Shown piece by piece: positions 36,756-49,085 of a DNA stretch of 64,000 bases (position 1 is the stretch's first letter; every line of letters begins with the position of its first letter). Location: NCBI RefSeq assembly GCF_021347895.1, contig NC_067123.1:40044027-40108026 (forward strand), read 5' to 3'. The translations under genes and the position numbers were made by a program. The stretch is from Acanthochromis polyacanthus (taxonomy: Eukaryota; Chordata; Actinopteri; Pomacentridae). The notes below the pieces were generated by a model that saw only the letters and a list, made by a program, of their open reading frames with translations, did no database searches and was not told the origin of the DNA.

Positions 36756-37022
36756 CTGGGCTTCGTTGTCTTTGAGCAGCCGTTTGGTTCGCGCCCCTCC
36801 AGGGTCGTCCGTCACATTAAGAGTCACCACGCTCTTCTTCTCCCAGCCGATGAAAGAACCGTCCGTCATCCCCTCCACCATGGCCAGGAAGTCCTCGTAG
36901 CCGTGGTGACGGGTGGTGACCACAGAGAAGGAGGTCCAGTCGTACTCTTCAAGCACCTCGAAGATGACTTCAAGCTGCAGCGAGGTGGAGCAGGTGAACT
37001 GGAGGTAGATGGAGCCGCTCTC
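36756..37022 (-). CDS. grin2d: GluN2D-type NMDA receptor subunit, coding exon 3
   Basis: This 267-bp exon (89 codons, phase 0 both sides) has an acceptor TTGCCTTCAG and a donor GTGAG. It encodes ESGSIYLQF, then LEVIFEVLEEYDWTSFSVVT, then MTDGSFIGWEKKSVVTLNVT and a basic segment ending DNEAQ. The VIFEVLEEYDWTSF block is a hallmark shared with GluN2D (GluN2C is close). The open frame continues past both splice sites by chance, so the exon limits come from splice signals and alignment to the family. It carries an LNVT N-glycosylation sequon. Intron 3 (13.1 kb) follows. Confidence 0.92.
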
Positions 37023-39572
37023 CTGAAGGCAAGCAGAGAGAGTCCATGAAACCATGAAAACCTGGGAGTAGTCAGCAGGTGCAGAGCGATAAATATTTAT
37101 TACAGGGTATGAAAGATGCACAAACACAGAGTGATAACATACTACTGCTACAACTGATGACTGGAGCTGTGAAAATGATTGAAATTGTAATAAACTGCTG
37201 TTTTCTTTGAGGTAAGTGAAGAAAATTCCATTCACAGCAGGAAGGTCGGACACAGCTCTCACTTTAAATTCGCTGTACTGACAATGAAATGCATAAATAA
37301 TAGCAGTTATGACAGTTTTATGGACATTCGGGTCCATAAACACAGTTCTCAGAATGATTAGCAATCCAACAAGCTGCCCAGCATTAAGAAATCTACCAAA
37401 ACATTCAAACATTTTCAGTAAATATCAGCGCCGAGTAATCCTCTGAATCCCAAAACTCGACAGGTTTAAAGGCTTGTAAAAAAAAAAACCTCCAAAGTTC
37501 CACCATTCATCTGCCAGAAAGTATAAAATTCGGAGGAATTATTGAACTTTCTGCTTTCTGACGGGACTCGATCTGATTGTGTGAGATATGGAGTTCCAGT
37601 GGGAGAAAAATCTGAGCTTAAAATCATATTTCATCAGGTTCACTACACGTCTCATTTTTTAAAAATGCCCAAATTAAGCCAGTGCACCAACCAGATGTGT
37701 AAAAAAAAAAAAAAAGAAACTTCTGATGTCCACATTTGTCAAAACTTCTGGGAAATGTTTGTTTTAGATGGGAAAAAAAGAAATGTTACAAATGTTTCCT
37801 AAGAAGATTCACAAAGAAATGAACCATGTTACGGCTGAAAACAGCTGCCAAAAACAGAAACAAAGTATTAACAGCAGATCCACAACCATCGACTCACATC
37901 TACGTTTTTCTATTCTCTTTGTCGTGGTTTCTCTTGGATGTGCCGAGGTTGAATAACACGTCCGGTCACGCTGTTGCTTTTCATGACATAATTTTATGAT
38001 CAGGAAGAACAGCATCGGTCAGACAGAGACTGTCTGGGAGGAATCAGTCAAATGAACCTCCCCCAACAACAACCGGAGTTCACTTTTATACAGTTTGGAC
38101 AAGAAGGTCAAATATGAAGTCACCACAAATAGTTTCTGCTCAAAGACCAAAATAGGAAACAGAGGGCCCCTTCAATCATCCTCCTAGACACAGAGGCCCC
38201 TAAGAGCCCCATCGGTCAACCACCTGAGGATTGGGACCCTTATTTGGACACAACCTTAAACCCTTCTGAACAGTCAGGAGCAAACAAAGCACATTCCATT
38301 CTAAACAGCTGACAGCAGGTGAAGCACATGCCTTCTACTAAATATATTAAGCAACATGTCTCAGATCAGATACTACATCTTCATTGTCATCACCCAAGAA
38401 TCCAACCTGTACCTAAGATGAACTCTCTTCATACAACAATGAATTATCTGTTGCACGTCGATGCAGAAATTCGCTACGTTTTCACTCCACTCATTCTGGG
38501 GGATTCTGGACTGTTAAATGCTCACTGTGAGTTTCCAGTTGTGCAGGAGTGAGACCATCCCCGCAGTTCTTGCTGTTCTCATCCAGTTTAGCTCTTTCCT
38601 TTGACTCGTGTCTGACTGACTCGGGCTTTGCTTGGAGGGGAACACTCAGAGGAATAACACACACAGTCTGTCAGAAAAAGTCCTCGGCTTCTGAATAAGG
38701 CTTTGACTGTCAATGAAAGAAACAATGATCGCCTTCCTCTCTGCTGCTCCACTCACACTTAATCAGGATAGATGAGCCACTCCCGCTCGCTGAAAGACGA
38801 ATTCATTTCTACTGGCTTTTCTGCCATTGTGTTTCTGTTAAAATTAGAACAAAGGATCAGGACTGAAAAATCCATCTATGCTGGAAGTTGGAATGAAGTT
38901 GAAATAAAGTCACTTATTCTGACAGAGTGGACTGTTTTTGATGTTGTCCAAAGCTTTTATTAGTGTTGTTAGCGATAGCAGTTTAGCTCTTCCTCCACAT
39001 CAGACAAAAAGGTGGAGGGTGTGCGTTTAAATTAATCATCAAGGCCCAGCATCGGCGCGTACATGTGGATGATCAAAGATGAAACTTCAGGGAGAAGCGC
39101 CGCTCTCTCCCCCGCTGACAGGCCTCACCTCGGGTTATGCTGCGCTGAACTGGGTCACATATCAAACCAGCAGCCTGATTTATGATGTAAGCTTGTCTGC
39201 TTTCTGTAACCCAGCTGAGAGCGGGGTGCTCTGAGCGAGCAGTGGCGGTGAGAAACGAAACGTAAATCAGCCACAGTTAAAACACTCAACGAGCAGTCAC
39301 CAGAAACAATGAATTACTGACACCACGTCCCCAGTCACAGCTGTAGAAGCACTTTAGACACATGATTGATTCCTGACGTGTATCAGGAAGCACGCGTGAC
39401 TCAGCATCCAATTAAGGAATGACGAGAGTTTAGTTACGAGACGCTTCTCGAATGCAAAGCTGCTCTCGAGGCCAAAGTGGTCACGAATGGTAGAGTCAAG
39501 CACACAACTGTGGAAACGGGAGGACAGAGGCTAAATCTCGGCGAGTAACTGGGAACGTGTTGAGGCTATATT
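37023..39572. other. No gene seen; grin2d intron 2
   Basis: Poly-A runs at 37475-37490 and 37699-37715. A stretch at 37690-37830 resembles the interior of the 48.2-kb TTAA-type MITE (ACTTCTG-TGTCCACATTT, TTCTGGGAAAT). Otherwise unassigned and repeat-poor. Confidence 0.45.
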
Positions 39573-40380
39573 ATCTGGGTCAATATATATTGTGGGGTTT
39601 TTTTTGTATCATAGTCCACATTTTTGCGGTTTTCAGGCCGAAAACCAACATGGCCGCCTATAACCAAACACCACATGGCATTTTAGAGAAAGATTCTTCT
39701 AAATATTATATAGACAATTGAATAAAATGTTAAAGATACTGTAGTAAACCTGTTGACTACTTTATATTAAATAAGTCAGAAAGTCTTGGAGTCTTCCAGT
39801 CTTTTCTTCAGGAGGAAATGACATCATGTGGAGCAGGTCATGTGATCTGGAATTAACACACTTCCTGGAGAGGTGAGCAGTTTATTATTTTCCACATAAA
39901 ATTTGATATATTACCAAAAAAGAAATATCTGTCCTGATTACCTCAACTTAATAAAAAGAACACAATCCAAACTATTTCTGAATAAGTTCATGTTATTATT
40001 GTTTAGCTCATTAGAAGGTGGTTGGTGTTAAATTCAGACGGTTATTTAGCTGACATTTCAGTGATATCCAGTCATTTTTTTAAAATACGTGATTGTTTCC
40101 ATCATAAATAATTATGGAATTTATAAATGCATGATCATAATGAACAAAAAAATATCAGCTTTTTTGTATTTTTAATAAAAATGTATGCAGATATTTCCCA
40201 CAGATTCAAAAGTCCCTCAATTATAGACTGACCTGGACAAGTTTTGTGTCATTTTAGACTAATTTTCTGTAATTATGGATAATTTTCAAGTCATTTTGGA
40301 CAAATTTTGAGTCATTTTGGACAGTTTTCTTGTCATTTTCCCATATCCCATGGACTTCAGAAGTCCCTCATGTTGACCCG
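39573..40380. mobile_element. GGGTCAGTATATA family, copy 2
   Basis: It begins CTGGGTCAATATATATTG and probably ends TCCCTCATGTTGACCC. It shares AACATGGCCGCCTATAACCA and CACATGGCATTTTAGAGAAA with copy 4. It also contains a short CATTTTGGACA(A/G) repeat near the right end. No coding region. Confidence 0.65.
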
Positions 40381-42117
40381 TTTACCAGTGAGCTGAAAAT
40401 GTCTTTCATTTTCAAACTAACTTGCAGATTTTTATCAGTGGAGTGAAAATGTTTGACCACGTTCTGTCAGCATTTCTGTTGCTGTGAAAACCTAAGATGA
40501 GTAAATCATTACTGATCTTCAAAGATGACAGATTTCTTTAAAATTCGACCACATGATCACTTTTTTAATTCCATCTTTTCCACTTTCACAAAACAAAAAG
40601 AAAATGTTAAAAGGCAAAGAAAAACCAAGTTTAAGACACTACATAGTAGGTCACCTACTTTAACCAACATGCAAACTCAGTCTGTGGCAGCTTACAGTAT
40701 TTCCATTCTTGTTTGGGGAGTTTGCGGATTTTTACCGATTACTGGCTTTAAGAAGGACGGATTATTTGTAACGCTTTAAAATTTGCCTCATCTGGTCTTT
40801 CCTCATGATGATCATGAACAAGCCAGGGCTCTAGGAAGCTAATTAAGGTGGAAGACGCTGAAAAAAGTTAAACAGGACATCTCAAGGAAGTGCCCAAACG
40901 TTTGAATCTTTTAAATTTAATCACTTGCACATATTTTGAATGAAACTAAACATGTAAAGTTTAGTTTATATTAGGTTTGGTGGAGGTTTTTTGGGGGGAT
41001 AGAAGCTGGAATTTTATAATCTGGAACTGGAGGAATCCTTAGTTGAACTCGTTTGTGGTTTAACTCAACCAATCAGAAGACCAGTTTGTCCTGTGGAGCA
41101 AAGAAATCTCATCTCAGGTTTGCCAGTAATCAAACATCAGTGCTTAAAAGTAATAAAACAGACTTTAGGTAAAACACTAGTTCTGTACTTTGTACTACTT
41201 TAAAACAACTGCATCTCTGATCATAAACTGTTTTCATGCCTGTTTTTAAACAGTTCAGTCCTAAGCTGAATGTCTTACAGTAAATTCTACCAAAGCTGCA
41301 GTTAGATTAATGTAAAAACCACAACAATCTAATCACACTGTCAAACTGATCCACTTAAAGCTAATTTTTACACTGATTAAACACCCCATCTGTCACACCA
41401 AACTGCTTTGTTAGTGTGATCTCGTTATTACTATTGTCTGCCAGTAAAACATTACATTTTGTCTCACACAGATTAAGCAGTTGGAGTGTTGACACCCTTT
41501 AATTAGTCGAGAACAACAGGCAAGCGAGGATGTTTTTAACAAGGTAGCACAGCAGTCATTGTGACTCAGATTCATGCATTTTGCAGCAGTGCTCCCTAAA
41601 ACCTTTTTGTGGAACACATGGACAGCTCAGGACAACCATAAATGTGAAGTTGCTGTTATTAAATTTCCTTTCTCGTCTGTTTGGAGGACTCAGCTGCATA
41701 CATGTGCACTGGGTTGTATGCTAATATCTTAAGTTAGCACACTATTGTCAAACATCTGCATTATTGTCCTTGCAGCAGGTCCACTGCTCTCCATCATCTG
41801 CAAGAAGTAGAACCCAAGCTTTAGGGAGCAACCCTTAAAAATATATGAATCTGTAAGAGGCACATTTTGAGCTGCAGGCAAACCTGAATGTGGGTTCATA
41901 TTGACTTTTATAGACTTGAGCAGATGATGAAACTGTGTCTGCAGAGGCCCTATCAGGACACAAGAGGTTGCACCTATTACTAGCCATGAATGTTTGATAG
42001 GTGTACAACTGAGCGATGTCACTGCAGAGGATTAGGTTTGCTAACAGTAAACCAATCCAGGCCACATCCTCCTACAACAAACACTGGTTACACCTGATTG
42101 CACGAAGACTTCACTGT
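40381..42117. other. No gene seen; grin2d intron 2
   Basis: No recognisable domains or termini. Short frames only. Confidence 0.5.
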
Positions 42118-42129
42118 TGGGCCGAACCA

Positions 42130-42606
42130 TAGACTGTGTATAAAGATGGACGTAGCATCTGGCTCCAAAAATGAAGCCCACCCGGAAGTGTCAAAAACTT
42201 GCAATATCACGCCGTCCGCTAGGGTTGGCTCCAAAAAGCTTTTGCTCCATAGACCCCAATTCATTTTTGGAAAAAATAAAATTTGATAGACTGATGTTCT
42301 ACAGCTCAGGATTTTTTTCCCGTTAGTTTTCATGGTCAAAATGAGAGATCAGGTGGCCGATCTTAAAATAAATCAGTACTGAATTTTAAATAAATCATTA
42401 AAGTTGGCAGAGCCAGGGGGCGTGGCTATACTTGATTGACAGTCCCATAGACTGGTCCTGCCCCTAGTTGCTCTCCAGTCCAGTCTGTTTGACGCTTTTA
42501 CGTCACTGGCTCCAAAAATCCAAAATGGCGACCAGGAAGTAGCAAAATCCGGGCTTCATTTTCTCGGCGTTGAAACCAACGGGTGACGTCACGGTTAGTT
42601 CACGCC
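42130..42606. mobile_element. Unclassified insertion flanked by 12-bp direct repeats
   Basis: Identical TGGGCCGAACCA repeats lie at 42118-42129 and 42607-42618, bracketing a 477-bp CpG-containing unit with TAGACTGTGTATAAAGATGG at the left and GGGTGACGTCACGGTTAGTT near the right. GGCTCCAAAAA recurs three times inside. This is a common fish-type repeat whose class I cannot assign; the long TSD would suit a retroposed unit. Confidence 0.6.
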
Positions 42607-42955
42607 TGGGCCGAACCAACCGGACCAACAGCATGTCATATTCTGAAAACACTTCATTGAAATGTGCTCCTTAAAACATTTCGGTTAAGAAATAAGTGAT
42701 GGAGCTGTTGAATCTGCCTTTCTTTTAGACCTGCAATGGTTAGTTTCCAGAGTGATAAGTCGTGCTGGATGCCCCCGATTAGCATAAAATAGCCTCAGCT
42801 TCAACTTTATGCAAATGAGGAGTGGCAAATGTGACATCAGAATGCATGCATGGTTACTAGCATAGATCTATCCACAGTCATCCAAAACTTGTTTTTCCTT
42901 TAAGTGACAGTAGTACCAACGCTCAGAAGTAGCATCTATACGACCAGAATACACT

Positions 42956-43257
42956 GGGTCAGTATATAATGAGGGATTTTTGAAATCTGTGGGATATATC
43001 TGCTTACATTTGTATTAAAAGTGAAAAAACTAATGTTTTTATGTTCATTCGATCATGTCTTTACAGATTCCATAATTATTTATGAAGAAAACAATCACTT
43101 ATTAATAGAAAATGACTGGATATCACTAGAATGTCAACTAAATAACCGTCTGAATTTACCTAAACAATAATAAAACGAGCTGATTCAGAAATAGTTTGGA
43201 TTGTGTTCTTTACATTAAGTTGAGATAATCATGCCAGATAATATATATACTGACCCC
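42956..43257. mobile_element. GGGTCAGTATATA family, short copy 3
   Basis: The left end GGGTCAGTATATAATG and right end ATATATATACTGACCCC form an inverted repeat of about 14 bp. ACT triplets flank both sides (42952-42954, 43258-43260), compatible with a 3-bp TSD. The copy is 302 bp, an internal deletion derivative. Confidence 0.7.
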
Positions 43258-45557
43258 ACTGATGTAACTTACTACACATGTATGAAACGGAGTCTTCCAA
43301 GAAAACTAGACCAGTCGTATCATAACAACAAGTACATGTCTGTGGAATCCATAAGGCTTTAAAAGACACAGCAGTTCTCAGATTGGGCAGGTAAAAAGAG
43401 GCAGGGCTGTAAAATTTTATGCTTTTTTTTTTTTAACAATCCACCGGGCCAACAGAGCAGCAACCAAGTGTCTTATTTTATTTTAAAGGCTGGTGATGAG
43501 GTGCAGTTTTGTAGTTCTTTATAAGCAGCACACCCTGTTTATTCTCTCTCAGCCACTGGGAATACAATCATAAATATAGACTTACATGTGCATTTAAATG
43601 ATTACAACAGTGTCATAAAAGTGTGACAACTAGTCGGATAGGGAAATGTTTGATTGGTCTCAGTGATAGAATTTTGCGACTAAAACATCCAACAAACATT
43701 ATCGCCTGAATGTTAAAGTGCCTCTTCTCAGCTGCATGATCTGAACTCCAGTATAACTCACATATTGTGCACAGAATAATGTCAAATTAGCAGCAAAGTT
43801 CCACAAACGGGTGAAGAGAAGCGGCTCTGATGCTGATGAGCTTAGCGGCGGTGACAGAATTAGAGCGGTTCTGACAAAGATTTAATTGTCCTCTCCTTCA
43901 TCACCGCTCACAGACGAGGTCAGAGCAGCATGTTTTCTGACACATTTCCAAAATAAGAGCATCCTACAAGAGACTTCTCTGTGACAGAAGCTCCAGATTG
44001 TTCACTCGGCTCCATTTTCTGCTATCTGAACTCTGACACCCACCCCTCTGTCAGATCTATTGCACCAACAGGAACAGAGACTTTGTCGACTCCAACGCTG
44101 AAATGTACATTTTTGAGTCGAGTCATGAGCCTTTCTTCCAGCTCTACTGGCGTGCTGGAAGCTGCACGAGGAGTAAAGATGTGAGATTTTTGGATAACTT
44201 GTTTTCTAATCAAATAAAGGTCTCACGTTGCTCTTAAAGCCGCTCTAATTGATGTTTTTACGCAAACACAACGGATCAAATGACAGCGTTTGAAATGAAA
44301 GCAGTCACTCGTAGCGACAAACCCACGGAGGCCGATCATCCGGCTCTGCAGCAGCACTCATCACGCATTTCAGCTTCTTTGTGTTGGTTTTTACAAGTCG
44401 CACTCCGTCTCGCAGCTCTTATTAAGCTCATGTGAAGCTGCAGCAGGCAGCCACAAAAACCTGCTCAGCACCAAACCAGACTGACAAAGATGGAGGCTGG
44501 CTGTGTGAACAGAGAGGAGCATTTAGCTGCGAGAGACAAATCATTTCCTGGTGCTAGAGGTAAAAACAGAGCTGACAAGAGAGGGAATTATTAAAGCCTT
44601 CATGCGGAGGAAAACTACTAAATAATTTGATGCTTTAATTTTGAAGGCAAGACATTTATTTTTTTAATTAAAATTTAATGCTCAATTATTTCTAAATCAA
44701 AGTAAGTTTTAATTCTAAATTCAGACCTTACTTTCCAAGGAAAATAACTTCTTAAAGAGGGTCAATTTGTCCACTACTGAGCTGCAGTGGAAGGACTGGA
44801 AGGCAAAGAAGAAATATGTAATAAAAGACATCAGAATAGAAGCTGATCGATATAAGTAATCAAGGAGAGCAATAACTGATATTTGGAACCAAAATATATT
44901 TACAGAAAAATGCTAATCTTGGTGTCAAAATTAAGAGTAACTCAAACTTTGACACAAAACTTTGTTAAAATGTATTCAGTTATGTGTTTAATTAAGATTA
45001 AACTTTGCGGTGGTTTTCCTCCAGTGTTTATTGGCTTCATTATTGACTTTCAGATAGGGTTGGGACATTAATAGAGATCTTGGAGAGATGACTACAGATG
45101 GAGGGAGGCGGCTGTATCAGAGCTGAAGTCTTTTAAAAATTATTTATTTGATGGGGAGTCTTTTGGTTTTATAGTAATCAATTAATCATAATAATTGAAT
45201 GAAATGCACAATCTGCTTGATCTAAGTTAGACTGCTGAAGCAAAACATTAGCTTTTGATAGTGTGCACAAAACAAGAGCTGGGAAATGTTTTCCCCATCA
45301 TTTACCATGACAGGACGTTGTATGGTGTCTGATTAATCTCAGAACCTGTGCAAGTTTTAAAAAAACGGGTGGATGCACGTAATAAGATTGCAGAAAATCG
45401 TATCCACAAGAGTAAAATCATCCTCACAAAGAAGCATCTCTGCTCTGTGTCTGAATGCAGTCCAGCGCTCACTATCAGGAGCTGTGGAGCCGTCAGCCGC
45501 TGTTCCTGCATCCAAAGTCTGAAAAGTCAACTATTGTGGAGTCGACACTTGTGTATA
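43258..45557. other. No gene seen; grin2d intron 2
   Basis: No coding region recognised. The segment 43800-44560 is repeat-poor and of balanced composition; its role is unknown. Confidence 0.5.
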
Positions 45558-47554
45558 CAGGAGGTCCTCAGTTTACGGCGTCCTCGACCTACAGCGTTTC
45601 ATCGTTACATCAGAACTGGTTACATGGAACTAGTTGATGAGTGGAGCGGATGAATACGTCGTCACACGGCGCTATCAGACGTCTTTGTTTCCATTCTCTG
45701 GTTGTACTCCACCTTAGATTGTGCTACATTCACTAACTTTTTACGTTCATTATGGCTCCCAGCGTAAGTCAGACTCTTCTGATGCTTGGAAGAAAAGGAA
45801 AGCCGTCTCCATGAACAGAAACACCGACCAACAGAATAAAAAAAAGAAAAACCCCATAACTTAGCTCCAGAATAACGAGAAAAATCCCATAACTTATCTC
45901 CAGAAGAACTAGAAAAACCCCATAACTTATCTCCAGAAGAACTAGAAAAACCCCAGAACTTAGCTCCAGAATAACGAGAAAAATCCCATAACTTATCTCC
46001 AGAAGAACTAGAAAAACCCCATAACTTATCTCCAGAAGAACTAGAAAAACCCCAGAACTTAGCTCCAGAAGAACTAGAAAAACCCCAGAACTTAGCTCCA
46101 GAATAACTAGAAAAACCCCATAACTTAGCTCCAGAAGAACTAGAAAACCCCCATAACTTATCTCCAGAAGAACTAGAAAAACCCCAGAACTTAGCTCCAG
46201 AATAACTAGAAAAACCCCAGAACTTAGCTCCAGAAGAACTAGAAAAACCCTAGAACTTAGCTCCAGAAGAACTAGAAAAACCCCATAACTTAGCTCCAGA
46301 AGAACTAGAAAAACTCCATAACTTAGCTCCAGAAGAACTAGAAAAACCCTAGAACTTAGCTCCAGAAGAACTAGAAAAACCCCAGAACTTAGCTCCAGAA
46401 GAACTAGAAAAACCCCAGAACTTAGCTCCAGAAGAACTAGAAAAACCCCAGAACTTAGCTCCAGAATAACTAGAAAAACCCCAGAACTTAGCTCCAGAAG
46501 AACTAGAAAACCCCCATAACTTATCTCCAGAAGAACTAGAAAAACCCCAGAACTTAGCTCCAGAATAACTAGAAAAACCCCAGAACTTAGCTCCAGAAGA
46601 ACTAGAAAAACCCTAGAACTTAGCTCCAGAAGAACTAGAAAAACCCCATAACTTAGCTCCAGAAGAACTAGAAAAACCCCAGAACTTAGCTCCAGAATAA
46701 CTAGAAAAACCCCATAACTTAGCTCCAGAAGAACTAGAAAAACCCCAGAACTTAGCTCCAGAATAACTAGAAAACCCCCCATAACTTAGCTCCAGAAGAA
46801 CTAGAAAAACCCCATAACTTAGCTCCAGAGGAACTAGAAAAACCCCATAACTTAGCTCCAGAATAACTAGAAAAACCCCCATAACTTAGCTCCAGAAGAA
46901 CTAGAAAAACCCCATAACTTAGCTCCAGAAGAACTAGAAAAACCCCAGAACTTAGCTCCAGAATAACTAGAAAACCCCCCATAACTTAGCTCCAGAAGAA
47001 CTAGAAAAACCCCATAACTTAGCTCCAGAGGAACTAGAAAAACCCCATAACTTAGCTCCAGAATAACTAGAAAAACCCCATAACTTAGCTCCAGAATAAC
47101 TAGAAAAACCCCAGAACTTATCTCCAGAAGAACTAGAAAAACCCCATAACTTAGCTCCAGAAGAACTAGAAAAAAACCCATAACTTAGCTCCAGAGGAAC
47201 TAGAAAAACCCCATAACTTAGCTCCAGAATTAGCCGCCATTCCCAGCTCCCTCTACTGCTGACTCTCAGCCAATCAGAGGTGAGCTAACTAAACATGGCA
47301 CGTTCACTGACATCAGGTAAATCTGGAACTGAACAATAAACACTGAAACATCAACAATATTAGTCTGTTACAATATTCTGTTATCTTATAGTAAAATGAT
47401 TCATACATGCATGAAAGTCGTTGGTATTCAAGAATTTTTTAAGAACTGATGGATATCGTATATCGTGATTTTCACCAGAGTTCCGACTTATTGCAAAAAT
47501 CGACTTAGGTAGATCAGCAGAGATGGAACTCCAATGTAAGTTGAGGACTTCCTG
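45558..47554. mobile_element. TA-flanked TIR element containing an expanded minisatellite
   Basis: The left end CAGGAGGTCCTCAGTTTACG and the complement of the right end (CAGGAAGTCCTCAACTTACA) are inverted repeats bordered by TA (45556-45557 and 47555-47556), consistent with a TA target-site duplication. The internal flank (47230-47554) matches the 6.1-kb copy. No transposase is visible. It lies in grin2d intron 2. Confidence 0.75.
45855..47228. repeat. 33-bp minisatellite, about 42 units
   Basis: The tandem unit is ACTAGAAAAACCCCATAACT plus TAGCTCCAGAAGA, with frequent variants (CATAAC/CAGAAC, TTAGCT/TTATCT, GAAGA/GAATA, plus C insertions in the poly-C). Because 33 is divisible by 3 and the complement lacks stops in some frames, it produces long spurious minus-strand frames (up to 337 codons) of an 11-residue LLELS-GVFLV repeat. 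Variant units recur in blocks, for example about 46133-46320 against 46498-46640, indicating block duplication. Confidence 0.95.
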
Positions 47555-48180
47555 TACAGTTTTTTGCACTTGTATCATGTGCATGTACCTGTGGACTTTA
47601 GAAATCTTTACAGAGCAGATTGAACAGAAGAACGATTTTCAGTAAAACATGTTCATGTGTGTCCCATTTCCACCTTGTGTGAATATGTGACGTGTATCTG
47701 GATGGTTCCTGGATTTACACCTGGTGTTAAAACGCAACATCTCAATTGCGCCCACAATCTGTTTTTATCTCATTATGCAGATTAGCAGCGCAGGGCTGCC
47801 TGACTGGTCAACAAACATGGCACACTCGAGGTCAAAAAGGAGGCAGGGATGCTGTCTGGGCTCTTCTTTTTTCTAATTACCGAGCTAATATTACAGCTAC
47901 TACCTGTAGCTGCTGACAGGCTGGTGTGAACTGACAGGGAGAGGCAGAATAATTTGATCTTTGGACCTGTGCTACAATGCTTGTTTTTCAGAATATGATC
48001 CCGCTGTGCAGATTGCATTTACACCTGCTGAGATCTGAACACAATGCGAGTCTGACCACCTCTGACTGGGACTCCAAGATGTTCTGCATCCTTGACATTT
48101 AGCCTTGACACAGGTTTGGTGACTGGTTTTGCTGTTTAAAGACAGAGCTGTATAAGTGTGTATTTATACATTAACTCCAC

Positions 48181-48677
48181 ATAACCCTCGTGTCATTTTA
48201 AAGTTTGAAAATGTGGGGAAATATATTTGCACAGTGAAACTTCTGAAGTTCACATTTTCAACATTTTTGGGAAATCTGAACATTTTTTGGTGGAAAAAAA
48301 ATGTTTCTTTCAGAACAAACACAAAAAAATCAACCAAAATCCAGCGAAATTCGCTGGATTTTGGTTGATTTTTTTGTGTTTGTTCTGAAAGAAAATGTTC
48401 GAAGTTTGACTGAAATAGATTAAATCACTTAAGATATTTTTAGGATTTTCTGGAAGATTTTTACTCATTTTTTGAAAATATTTACAAGAATTTTCTTGCC
48501 AAATGTGGGGATTTTCTTCAAATAAAACTTTGAAGGGAAACTTTTATGGAATTATTGGAAATTTCTTCCTGAAAGTTTTGCAAATTTGGGTAATTTTTTT
48601 CTGAATTTTTGGATTTTTTTTTCAGACAAGGAAACAATATTTTTGGTACCCAGAAATGAGGACAACAGGAGGGTTAA
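48181..48677. mobile_element. TTAA-type MITE with palindromic core
   Basis: Left end TAACCCTCGTGTCATTTTAA and right end AATGAGGACAACAGGAGGGT with TTAA form inverted repeats. The right border is TTAA and the left is mutated to ATAA. The interior is T/A-rich and contains the 91-bp perfect palindrome. No transposase. It lies in grin2d intron 2, about 180 bp past the exon 2 donor. Confidence 0.65.
48304..48394. repeat. Perfect 91-bp palindrome (45-bp arms, 1-nt spacer)
   Basis: Arms 48304-48348 and 48350-48394 are exact reverse complements around a single A at 48349 (GCGAA-A-TTCGC at the centre). If transcribed with the grin2d intron it would form an uninterrupted 45-bp hairpin. Confidence 0.98.
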
Positions 48678-48858
48678 ATTTAAGGATCTCTAATCTTAGT
48701 GAAAACAAACGCCTCCCAGAGGTCAAGAGGAAACTTTGATTTCGTCGCTCAGCGTTTCTTAAATCCGTGCTTCACTCTCAAAGCCACAGACTCTTCTTGC
48801 TCTAGTTCAAATGGAAGTAACAGGGCTGATGATGCAACGTTAGGTAATCCATTCGTAC

Positions 48859-48996
48859 CTGTGGCTCTCGTCCCAGGCTGGCTCCTCCCCCTACGGCGAC
48901 CACAGGAACCCCCGTCTGGGCCGAGACGAACTCCAGCATCGGAGCCAGGGGGGCGCGATTCGGCGGCGGCGGTCTCTCTTCCTCAAACACCAAACC
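48859..48996 (-). CDS. grin2d: GluN2D-type NMDA receptor subunit, coding exon 2
   Basis: This 138-bp exon (46 codons, phase 0 at both ends) has an acceptor CCTTCCAG and a donor GTACG. It begins GLVFEEE and continues through APLAPMLEFVSAQTGVPVVA to GGGASLGREPQ. This corresponds to the GluN2D stretch with VVFEDD, ILDFLSAQT and VAVHGGA, the first Rossmann-like lobe of the amino-terminal domain. It joins in frame to exon 1 (ends TTPLQ) and exon 3 (starts ESGSIY). A run of four prolines after EEER comes from a CCG repeat. Intron 1 is 6.4 kb and intron 2 is 11.8 kb. Confidence 0.88.
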
Positions 48997-49085
48997 CTGG
49001 AAGGAAAACAGGGTTGCACAATGAAACGTAGCTCAAACATCGTTACATCAGCCTCACTGAGACGCCGTTTCACCAGATTTTAACT

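Noticed and set aside
36636..37412. 258-codon ORF as a complete gene
   Set aside because: Only residues within 36756-37022 match GluN2; both flanks run through splice sites into intron, so the ORF limits are not gene limits.
45769..46782. 337-codon repetitive hydrophobic ORF on the minus strand
   Set aside because: It is a translation of the 33-bp minisatellite; repeat period divisible by three keeps frames open. No start context, no unique domain.
45855..47228. CRISPR-like array of regular 33-bp repeats
   Set aside because: Units are directly tandem with no unique spacers and the context is a vertebrate genome.
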